Assembly: GCF_026212465.1 (NCBI RefSeq)
Contig: NC_080053.1
Coordinates: forward strand, 1,046,038 to 1,110,037
DNA from: Amaranthus tricolor
Lineage: Eukaryota; Streptophyta; Magnoliopsida; Caryophyllales; Amaranthaceae
Direction: 5' to 3'
DNA length: 64,000 nt
Shown here in pieces: positions 22,808-32,236 of the stretch. Below the pieces are notes generated by a model. The model did not search any database, was not told the DNA's origin, and saw only the letters and a program-made list of their open reading frames with translations. Positions within the stretch are counted from its first letter, which is position 1; every line of letters begins with the position of its first letter. A program made the translations under genes and the position numbers.

Positions 22808-22910
22808 TCTAACTTTCTTTACTTATCTTATTATTATTATCAATTATATAATAAGATTTATATCCACAAAATTATTAAATTATTTTCTCTATCGATCCTG
22901 TACTCCCTAT

Positions 22911-22923
22911 TGGTATCAGAGCC
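22911..22923 (+). other. tRNA-Met primer-binding site, unit E
   Basis: TGGTATCAGAGCC, identical to unit C. Confidence 0.92.
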
Positions 22924-23110
22924 AGTAAGTTATTAAATTGATTAATTGTGCATTTATTAAATTGCATTTGTATTGAGTGTTGGTAAAGTGCTTGGTCAGC
23001 CTAATTAAGTTGTTGGTAAGCCATTTTAAGTCTTGGTGTTCTCGGTTAGGTGGTCCCACTGTTCCCATTCAATTCAGTCATATTTAGTTTATGCAACATT
23101 TAATTTATTA

Positions 23111-24049
23111 ATGGCAAACTGGTTAAGGAAAGCTATTAGTTTAGGATCACCTAATAATATAATTCAAAGTAGTGAAGTTCATATAGAAAAGAACTTTTCA
23201 AATTGGGAAATTCCAAAAGAAAATCTTACAAAAATTTATCATATAGGCATTACTGATTTTAAGACTGCATTTAGCATCAAAACTCATGAAGAGACTAGAA
23301 GCATTCAAAAAGAATCTGAAACTATGCATTTACTTTCAGAATCCAGCATTAAAGCTTATCTCAAACACAGATTTAGATTCATTCATTTTGGCCTTGTTCA
23401 AATAGGAATAAAACCATTAGTTCATAAAGGAGTTGATTGTCCAATTTTCCTAGCTCTCAGAGACGATCGACTTAATAATTATAAAGATTCTGTTTTGGCT
23501 ATGATTCAAACTAATATCTGTAATGGCCCAATATATTTCAATTGTTTTCCAAACTTTACAGTAGATCTTCAAGACCCATTAATCTTATCTTCATTAATTT
23601 TAGATATTCAAATTTTAAATAATAAATTTAAAGAGTTTGCTAGAAATTTTGCAATTGTTTTCCGTGTTTATTTTAGATTAATGAATTCCACAGTTAATCC
23701 AAAATTCATACATGAGGCTTCTTCAAAAGAAGAAACTATTTTTATAGAGGTTCATGCTGAGAATACTAAATCAATAGTTTCTACAGCAAAAACCTTGAGA
23801 TGGGATCAAATTTCTATTCCTGAGACATTTCAATTCTCAAATCCAATGCCTCCTAGAAACATAAGACAAGAAATAGAATGCATTGAGGAAGACGAAAATA
23901 AAGTTCTTATAAGGTTTGGGTCTATGAGAGAATTATCTAGTTCTCCTTGTACTTCTTCTTCCAACTATCCACGAAGATCTTTTTCTTTTCCTCAAAAAAC
24001 AACTTCAGTCATTTCTGAACTAATGGTTTTATTCCTATTTGAAGAATGA
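23111..24049 (+). pseudogene. ORF1 5' part, unit E: movement protein only, cut by foreign insert
   Basis: The conserved ATG at 23111 opens the movement-protein region. It matches unit C up to the codon for Glu303 (viral match ends about 24020). The frame then runs into filler DNA and stops at 24049. Essentially the whole 30K-type domain is kept, so a free movement-protein-like product could be made from the intact promoter upstream. All downstream polyprotein domains are separated by the insert. Confidence 0.88.
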
Positions 24050-24859
24050 ACGTATCATTCAAATGTATTATTTAAAATTTCAAAAAACAATTTGATTTTT
24101 TAATAGCTCTAATAGCTCTTATTTTGATTAGATTTTGATTTTTTAATTTATTAATATTGATCTGGTTTTTTCTATCCTTTTGAGGCTTGCAATTTGTTTA
24201 TTGATTTTGATCTGTGTTGTTGTAGTTTTTAGTTGTGTCATACTCATGTAAATGGTTCTTTTTGGATCTGATTTTTATTTTGTTTATTATTTTTGATTAG
24301 TTTTTGATTTTTTATTTATTAATATTGATCGGATTTTTCCTATCCTTTTGAGGCTTGCAATTCATTTATTTTGTTTAGTCATTTTGATCTGTTTTGTTGT
24401 AGTTTTATGTTGTGTCATACTCATGTAAATGGTTATGTTTGGATCTGATTTTGATTTTGTTTATTATTTTTGATTACTTTTTGATTTTTTTTTAGTAATA
24501 TTGAACTAATTTTAACTATTAACTACAACAACATTTTTTTTAGTAATATTGAACTACTAGAGCTATTATTAAGAGCTATTAGAGCTATTAATAATATATT
24601 TTCTAACAACATTTTGTAGTTCAAACAAATTTTAAAATTTTAAAATTGTTATATTTTAAAATATAACTAATTTTAAAATATAACAATTAGAGCTATTAGA
24701 GCTATTAGAGCTATTAGAAAATATATTTTAACTAATTTTAAAATTTTAAAATTTTAAAATTTATTATTTTAAAATTGTTAAAATTAGTTAATAATATATT
24801 TTAACAATTTTTTAGTTAATATATTTTCTAACAACATTTTGTAGTTCAAACAAAATAAG
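24020..24859 (+). other. AT-rich patchwork insertion replacing 1.77 kb of ORF1
   Basis: It begins with a composite filler: 24020-24043 is the reverse complement of movement-protein sequence found about 600 bp upstream (23398-23421). Then comes a 12-mer equal to the satellite unit GAAGAATGAACG (24041-24052), then 15 nt from the viral 3' region (24052-24066). From 24067 the DNA is non-viral and very AT-rich. It contains a diverged tandem duplication of about 170-177 bp (TATCCTTTTGAGGCTTGCAA at 24173 and 24341; TCATACTCATGTAAATGG at 24238 and 24415). After that come scrambled repeats of AGAGCTATT and of AACATTTTGTAGTTCAAACAA (24606, 24831). No gene is visible. The right edge re-enters virus at AGCTATTAGAGCTCCC. 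Confidence 0.8.
24173..24500 (+). repeat. Diverged tandem duplication (about 170-177 bp) in non-viral DNA
   Basis: Two copies share GAGGCTTGCAATT, TTGTTGTAGTTTT and TGTGTCATACTCATG, plus ATCTGATTTTxATTTTG, in the same order, with small indels. T-rich on this strand. It resembles plant intron or UTR sequence in composition, but no source is identified. Confidence 0.75.
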
Positions 24860-27719
24860 AGCTATTAGAGCTCCCTCTACAAAAAAGAAAATTAAAAAAC
24901 AATTTTCTAAATTTTCAAAAGATAAAAATAAAAATTCTTATCCTTCTTATTATCGAAAGAAACGAGGAAAGAAAAATTTCGGAAATTTCCGAAAATCAAA
25001 CAAAGCTTTCAAAATCTTTTGTTATTCGTGTGGAAAACCTGGACATAAAGCAAATGCTTGTACCACAAAGAAAAAGATTCAAGAATTATTTATTAACGAC
25101 TCTGAGCTAGGAGATAAAATATCCAAAATATTATTACAAACCCCTGAGTCTACTTCTTCTTCTTCTTCAGAAAAGGAAGATGACGAAATTTTACAAATTA
25201 ATGATCAAACTTCTGATTCTGAATCTTCGATTTCTTCCTCTCCTATCAAATGCATTAATGTTTTAACAGATAAAGAGAAAAATGTGGAATTTCTTTTTGA
25301 TCTCGTTGACAAAATCCAAGATAAAGAGATCAAAAGAGAAACCCTTTTGAAACTCAAAACTATGGTTTTGGGTGAAACCTCTACCTCTAAAAACAAAGAA
25401 AGTATTCCAATTCCTCAAATTGAACCTTTCAATATTTCAAAATTATTAGAAAAATACTCTTCCAAAGAAATGACTTCTAAATTAATTCCTATTAAGAATC
25501 AAACTCTTTCGGTCAAAGATCTTCAACTTGAAATAAATAAAATCAAAGAAGACATCATTTCTATCAAAAATAGTTTAAAGCATTTAGAAATCAAAGATTT
25601 CGAACTTGAAACAAAATTATCTATTTTAGAAAACCCCATCTATAAAGAAAATCTTTCTTTGGGAAAAGAGAAAGTTAATGGGGATGATGATGATTTTATC
25701 ACTGTTATTAATAAAATTAATTTTCAAAAATGGTATGCACCAGTTACTTTTCAAATTGGAGATTTTCAAAAAACCTATATTGCTTTAATTGATAGTGGAG
25801 CGGATCAAAATTGCTTAAGGGAAGGATTAGTCCCAACTAAATTTTATGAAAAAACAAAAACTCGGTTATATAGTGCAAATAGTTCACCCATGGATATTAA
25901 ATATAAAATTTCAAAAGGAAAGATCATAAATGAAAATTATAGTTTTACTAATACTTTCATTATTATTAATGATATTAAGGAAGAAATAATATTAGGCACT
26001 CCCTTTTTAACACAAATTTATCCTTTTTGGGTTGATGACAAAGGTGTTCATACAAAAATTTTAGGGAAACAATTATCATTTCCTTTTTTAAGTCCCATGT
26101 TACAAAAAGATATTAATTTATTACAAAATTCTTCAGTAATACAAAGTATAAATTTAATAAAACAAAAAGAATTTCAAATTTCTTCTTTAAAAGAAGAAAT
26201 TTCTTTTCAAAGGATTGAAGAACAATTACAACAATCAAAATTGCAACAAAAAATTTTTAATTTAGAAAATATTTTTAAATCAAAAGTTTGTGCTGATATT
26301 CCAAATGCCTTTTGGGATAGAAAAAGGCATATTGTCACATTGCCATATGAAAAAGATTTCTCTGAAAAAAATATTCCTACAAAAGCTAGACCCATCCAAA
26401 TGAATTCTGAGCATCTTGAATTCTGCAAGAAAGAAATTCAAACTCTTTTAGATAAAAAATTAATAACTCCATCCAAATCTCCTTGGAGCTGTGCAGCATT
26501 TTATGTTATGAATGCAGCAGAAAAAGAAAGAGGAGTTCCTAGATTAGTTATTAATTACAAACCTTTAAACAAAGTTCTTCAATGGATAAGATATCCAATC
26601 CCAAATAAAAGAGATTTAATTAATCGCTTATATAAAGCCAAAATATTTTCAAAATTTGATATGAAATCTGGTTTCTGGCAAATACAAATTGCTAAAGAAG
26701 ATAGGTATAAAACTGCATTCACGGTACCATTTGGACATTATGAGTGGAATGTAATGCCTTTTGGACTTAAAAATGCTCCTTCTGAATTTCAACATATAAT
26801 GAATGATATTTTCAATCAATTTTCTTCATTCATAATTGTTTATATAGATGATGTTTTAATTTTTTCTCATGATATTGATCAACATTTCAAACATTTACAT
26901 ATATTTCTAAACACTGTTGAAAAAAATGGTTTAGTAGTTTCTGCCACTAAAATGAAATTATTTCAAACAAAAATTAGATTTTTGGGACATGACATTTATA
27001 AAGGAACAATCAAGCCAATTACAAGGTCTTTAGAATTTGCAGAAAAATTCCCTAACGAAATTAAAGACAAAACCCAGTTACAAAGATTTTTGGGATGTCT
27101 AAATTATATATCAGATTTTTTCCCAAAGCTCAGACAAATTTGCATGCCCCTCTTTCAAAGACTTCAAAAAAATCCGCCTCCCTGGTCAGAAATTCATACT
27201 AAGACTATTATTGAATTAAAACAAAAAATCAAATCACTTCCATGTCTAGGCATTCCAGATCCATCTGCATTCATGATAGTAGAAACAGATGCATCAGAAA
27301 TAGGATATGGTGGCATATTAAAACAAAGAATAGATACAAAAGAACAATTAGTTAGATTTCATTCAGGTCTCTGGCTCGGACCTCAAAAAAATTATTCTAC
27401 CATTAAAAAGGAAATTTTATCTATAGTACTATGCGTTTCAAAATTTCAAGATGATCTTTACAACAAAAATTTTTTGATAAGGATCGACTGCAAATCTGCA
27501 AAAGAGGTTCTAGAAAAGGATGTCAAAAACATTGTTTCTAAACAAATTTTTGCAAGATGGCAAGCAATTTTATCAGTATTTGATTTTCAAATAGAGCATA
27601 TAAGAGGCGAAAGTAACTCTCTCCCTGATTTCTTAACCAGAGAATTTCTACAGGGACATCATAATGCCAAGGAAGAAGAATCAGCAAGAAAAACTCAAAG
27701 GGTTCCAGAGTTCAGATGA
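24860..27719 (+). pseudogene. ORF1 3' part, unit E: zinc knuckle, protease, RT and RNase H without a start
   Basis: Re-enters the viral frame at Ala895 (numbering from the C-unit ATG) and stays open to the normal stop. The A-run at the A/B lesion site has the normal five A. Zinc knuckle, DSGA, YIDD and the RNase H residues are all present. Lys is replaced by Asn in NKNF near 27468. There is no ATG or promoter directly upstream; the first in-frame codons follow AT-rich filler. The right half thus codes an enzymatic module cut off from its movement protein. Confidence 0.88.
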
Positions 27720-28923
27720 TTACGAAATGGAACCAGATCCAAAACCAAACAAAACAGAACAAAATAAATTTTCATCCTCCAAAAATCTTCAAACTACCCT
27801 ATCCATTTCAAACAAATTTACTCAACTAAATGATTTTCCCCCACTTCCATATTCACAAATTGTTCAAGAGCCTACTTCACAAAATATTATTTCAAATTCA
27901 AAACAAAAAGAACCAACTACAAAAATACCAACACAAAGCTTTACCAAATCTGCATACATTACAAAAACCGAAATAGAAAATGTATATCTCACTAATTTTA
28001 CAATTCCTCAAAGCCCACAAATTATTAATTCAATCAATCAAAAAACTTTTCCAAAAGGTTGCGAATGGATACCAGAAAATCGTTTTAAAACTCAAAGGTT
28101 TTATGAATTTATTTTAGTAGATTCAAACTCTGTTGAAATCCAACATATCAAGGATTCTTCAGAAAAAATAATTTATTCAAAATGTATTTTTAAGAAAATT
28201 ATTTCGTCTGTAGAATGGGGAGACCCTTATGCAGAACGAATTTTTTCAAAAAGATTTTTCCCTCAAAATTACTCATACTATGATTACAAAATGGCCTGGT
28301 ATAGAGCATTTTTATTCAGACCATTTGATCATTCATGGTTTTTTATATTTGACAAATATTGTCCAAAGAAATATCCTATGTGGTTTTATCATTGGTGGTA
28401 TTTATTTGGACCAACTCCTCAAATTTATCCAAAAGAATGCAGTGAGGGTTTCACAACTTTTGTTGCCAATTCAAATTATCAAGCTTATGAAACTCCAGTC
28501 ATGTTTCATGCAGAATTTAAAATTCCATGGATTCTATGTTGGAGTTACTGTCTCAAACAACACCTTCCACGTCCATATCCATATTCATTAATAAGAGAAT
28601 TCAAAATTAAATGGTGGGACAAATTTACCTTAGAAATTTGTTCAACAAAAAATGTTATCTCCTTTTTTCAAACCGGTATAAAAATGGAATACCAATCTCC
28701 ATCAACCACCAACAAACCTTCACCCTCAAAAGCAACATCAAATTCAAACTCTCCTCAACACAATAAAAATCCCAAAGTAGAAAGTCCAAATTCAGAATCA
28801 TTATCTAAAGTCCAGAAAGCTATTCTCAAAAAGATTCTTGAAGATCCACAATATGCAAAGAAAATTACAGGATGCTCTCATCTTAGAGCTAGACACTTTA
28901 TTTATACACAAAGGAAGAGATAA
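27664..28923 (+). pseudogene. ORF2, unit E: C-terminus lost to an inverted 3' segment
   Basis: ORF2 matches unit C through residue 401, then reads 18 foreign codons from an inverted intergenic segment to a stop at 28923 (419 residues). The acidic C-terminal 33 residues are replaced. The aromatic core is intact. Confidence 0.85.
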
Positions 28924-28972
28924 GGTGCAATCTGCTCTTCCAATAAGAAATTAAAGAGAAATAGTACAAACA
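28857..28972 (-). repeat. Inverted core-promoter segment within unit E 3' region
   Basis: This is the reverse complement of the viral stretch from the 3' intergenic region (equivalent to about 13345-13460), containing the TATA box, here on the minus strand at 28899-28906. Left joint has 9-bp microhomology (AAAGAAAAT, 28857-28865), right joint 3 bp (ACA, 28970-28972). About 570 bp of normal sequence (ORF2 end, as-1 repeats, poly(A) region) is missing around it. A double template switch explains it best. Confidence 0.85.
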
Positions 28973-29214
28973 AAATTATTAAATTATTTTCTCTATCGAT
29001 CCTGTACTCCCTATTGGTATCAGAGCCAGTAAGTTATTAAATTGATTAATTGTGCATTTATTAAATTGCATTTGTATTGAGTGTTGGTAAAGTGCTTGGT
29101 CAGCCTAATTAAGTTGTTGGTAAGCCATTTTAAGTCTTGGTGTTCTCGGTTAGGTGGTCCCACTGTTCCCATTCAATTCAGTCATATTTAGTTTATGCAA
29201 CATTTAATTTATTA
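28973..29214 (+). promoter_or_regulatory. Leader of unit F, without its normal promoter
   Basis: Normal viral leader from AAATTATTAAATT onward, with primer site and uORF (29195-29215). TATA box, as-1 motifs and poly(A) signal are absent in forward orientation because of the inverted segment, so unit F has no obvious own promoter. Confidence 0.8.
29015..29027 (+). other. tRNA-Met primer-binding site, unit F
   Basis: TGGTATCAGAGCC, identical to unit C. Confidence 0.92.
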
Positions 29215-31713
29215 ATGGCAAACTGGTTAAGGAAAGCTATTAGTTTAGGATCACCTAATAATATAATTCAAAGTAGTGAAGTTCATATAGAAAAGAACTT
29301 TTCAAATTGGGAAATTCCAAAAGAAAATCTTACAAAAATTTATCATATAGGCATTACTGATTTTAAGACTGCATTTAGCATCAAAACTCATGAAGAGACT
29401 AGAAGCATTCAAAAAGAATCTGAAACTATGCATTTACTTTCAGAATCCAGCATTAAAGCTTATCTCAAACACAGATTTAGATTCATTCATTTTGGCCTTG
29501 TTCAAATAGGAATAAAACCATTAGTTCATAAAGGAGTTGATTGTCCAATTTTCCTAGCTCTCAGAGACGATCGACTTAATAATTATAAAGATTCTGTTTT
29601 GGCTATGATTCAAACTAATATCTGTAATGGCCCAATATATTTCAATTGTTTTCCAAACTTTACAGTAGATCTTCAAGACCCATTAATCTTATCTTCATTA
29701 ATTTTAGATATTCAAATTTTAAATAATAAATTTAAAGAGTTTGCTAGAAATTTTGCAATTGTTTTCCGTGTTTATTTTAGATTAATGAATTCCACAGTTA
29801 ATCCAAAATTCATACATGAGGCTTCTTCAAAAGAAGAAACTATTTTTATAGAGGTTCATGCTGAGAATACTAAATCAATAGTTTCTACAGCAAAAACCTT
29901 GAGATGGGATCAAATTTCTATTCCTGAGACATTTCAATTCTCAAATCCAATGCCTCCTAGAAACATAAGACAAGAAATAGAATGCATTGAGGAAGACGAA
30001 AATAAAGTTCTTATAAGGTTTGGGTCTATGAGAGAATTATCTAGTTCTCCTTGTACTTCTTCTTCCAACTATCCACGAAGATCTTTTTCTTTTCCTCAAA
30101 AAACAACTTCAGTCATTTCTGAACCAATCAAAGTCAGATATAAATCTCCTATTCCTGAATATGAAGCAAATGCTTCTCAAACTTCTCAAATCTCTTCATC
30201 TAGACCTGCATCTCCCACAATGTCTGATATGCAAAATTTTGACTCTATCAATACAATTACTAAAGATTTTGAAATAGATAAAAACTATCTAAGAGATGAA
30301 TTTAATTCCTCTCACAATGCTGAGCATCGAGATTGGTTTAGATCTTTTTCTCGCTCCTTTAAAGACTCAATAAGAGATGTATGGTATAAAGATATGAATA
30401 CTATTCAAATTAATATCCCGTTTTTTACATGGTTTTTATTGTTTTGTGAAAAACAAGGTATTGCTAATCCATATTCTCAAAATCACATATTTGTACAAAC
30501 CAAACTTCAAAAAAATTGGGTTTTGAAGGATGGACAAACAATTAGTTCAGTTCATCCACCATTACAAAATATTACTTTTCCCTATTATGACCGTGAAATA
30601 AAGGCTAGTCCTTTTAAAGAAGGAAGAGTAGATCAAACAGATAAAACTCCAAATGTAGAAGACATCATTAAAATTTATCATCAAAATAATTTTACAAATC
30701 AAATCCTTCATACCGTTGCTACACAAGTAGATCAACTTTCAAATAAGGTTGATAATTTACAAAAAGAAACCTCTAGATCCATAGCCCCTAATACGATTGC
30801 ATCATTAGGATCTAATAAGGTTTCTGCACCGCATTTCAAACCACCAGGATTAACTATACCTATGACTCAAATGTTTCCAAAAAATGGTTTTACTTCTTCT
30901 AACTCTAATTCTGCAGTGTTAGATAAAATTCAAAAATCTTTACAAAAATTAGCAGATAGTCCAAGTCATATTAAGGTTTTGAGTAAATATCAAAGTTCAG
31001 AGATATCTTCTGATGAAGAAAATTCTGAGTCTTTAATCATTTCAAAAGTTGCAAAGCAATTTCAAGAATCTGATAATGATCCTCATCAAATTAATAAAAT
31101 ACGATCATCTTGGAAGAATATCCCTACAAAAAACTATTATCCTAGGCCTACTCCTGTTGATCTTCAATATGAAGAAAGGTCTACATTTACCTCCAAATCC
31201 TTTTCCCCAGATATGATCCATGAATGGAACATAGATGGAAAATCTGATTATGAAATTCTTAATACTCTTCAAAATATGGGAATGGCTATTGTAGCTTACA
31301 AGGCAAAACCTTTGGATGAACAAATAATTTTTGGTTTTATTATATCAGGTTTTACTGGGCAATTAAAAAACTGGTGGGATAATCTTCTCACTTTACAAGA
31401 CAGATTAGAAATTTTGAATCACGTTACTGACATCATGGATGATCAAGGAAATGTATTTCAAAAATCTGACTGCTGTGATTTCTTAATCATAGTTATTGCC
31501 TTTCATTTTGTCGGTAACCCTACTCAAACTCTTTCTTCTGGAGAAACGATTTTACAAAATTTACGTTGCCCAACATTAAGTGACTATAGATGGTATAAAG
31601 ATACCTTCTTTAGTTATGTTTTACAAAGACAAGATTGCAATCAAAGTTTTTGGAAAGAAAAATTTATATCAGGACTACCAAAATCATTTGCTCAAGATCC
31701 ATACGACTTTTAA
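29215..31713 (+). pseudogene. ORF1 of unit F: movement and coat N-part fused to the last codons of ORF2
   Basis: Normal ORF1 from ATG to about residue 826 (GLPK), then a direct join to the end of ORF2 (SFAQDPYDF). The breakpoint lies in a short shared string, ATTTGCTCAA, present in both ORF1 (16258 in unit C) and ORF2 (20547). About 4.29 kb is lost: zinc knuckle, protease, RT, RNase H and nearly all ORF2. The fusion is in frame and uses the ORF2 stop. The layout resembles a defective viral genome. Confidence 0.9.
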
Positions 31714-32079
31714 TATTGAGTTCACAAAAGTTCAATTCAAATGTTCAACAACTCAAATTAATTCATCCGGAAGCACAAACGTAAGCAATGACGAAATCAA
31801 AAGTATCATTCAAATGTTCAACAACTCAAATTAATTCATCCGGAAGCACAAACGTAAGCAATGACGAAATCAAAAGCATCTCCAACAGTAATTCAAAGCA
31901 TCTTCAACAGTAAAGCATCTCCAACAGTGATTCAAAGCATCTTCAACAGTAAAGCATCTTCAATAGTAATTCAAAGCATCTTCTACAGTATTATAGTGTA
32001 ACTTTAATAATTATGTTTGTACTATTTCTCTTTAATTTCTTATTGGAAGAGCAGATTGCACCTTATCTCTTCCTTTGTG

Positions 32080-32087
32080 TATAAATA
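32080..32087 (+). promoter_or_regulatory. TATA box facing the satellite
   Basis: TATAAATA in conserved context, 150 bp before the satellite edge. Confidence 0.7.
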
Positions 32088-32147
32088 AAGTGTCTAGCTC
32101 TAAGATGAGAGCATCCTGTAATTTTCTTTTGTTTAAGTCTTATCTCA

Positions 32148-32153
32148 AATAAA
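32148..32153 (+). terminator. Poly(A) signal before the satellite
   Basis: AATAAA at the conserved position. It would limit read-through into satellite unless bypassed as on first passage in pararetroviruses. Confidence 0.6.
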
Positions 32154-32236
32154 TCTAACTTTCTTTACTTATCTTATTATTATCAATTATATAATAAGAT
32201 TTATATCCACAAAATTATTAAATTATTTTCTCTATC

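Larger units (their letters stand above)
22368..23110 (+). promoter_or_regulatory. Complete intergenic region and leader before unit E
   Basis: As in unit C: as-1-like pair (22431-22447, 22504-22520), 17-bp repeats, TATA (22734-22741), AATAAA (22802-22807), primer site (22911-22923) and the uORF at 23091-23111. Confidence 0.85.
1..32236 (+). mobile_element. Head-to-tail array of endogenous pararetrovirus units A-F (Caulimoviridae, florendovirus-like)
   Basis: Six full or partial copies of one viral genome lie in the same orientation: A (1-6157, entered mid-ORF1), B (6158-13571), C (13572-21101), D (21102-22890, ORF2 and intergenic only), E (22891-28969, with a foreign insert) and F (28970-32236, internal deletion). 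The same internal codon recurs at 93, 7433 and 14967, giving unit lengths of 7,340 and 7,534 bp. The 194-bp difference is a leader deletion in B. Copies differ by only a handful of substitutions. Seen: RT, RNase H, protease and zinc knuckle but no integrase and no LTR. Known: pararetroviruses do not encode integrase and enter plant genomes by host repair, often as tandem concatemers. The genus call rests on the two-ORF layout and size. Petuvirus-like is the alternative. Confidence 0.9.
31714..32236 (+). promoter_or_regulatory. Viral intergenic region abutting the satellite
   Basis: Complete promoter set: as-1-like pair (31777-31793, 31850-31866), 17-bp repeats, TATA (32080-32087), AATAAA (32148-32153). 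Viral sequence ends at CTCTATCGA, the same point as the C/D joint, and continues directly into satellite with GA overlap. Transcription from here points into the satellite block. Confidence 0.85.

Noticed and set aside
24067..24859. A ubiquitin-type 5' intron captured in unit E
   Set aside because: The T-rich GATCTG...TTGTTGTAG style is suggestive, but there is no recognisable exon or splice pair, so no origin is claimed.
1..32236. LTR retrotransposon (Ty3 type)
   Set aside because: RT/RNase H could suggest it, but there are no LTRs or integrase, a 30K-type movement protein is present, and the repeated intergenic regions come from head-to-tail viral units.
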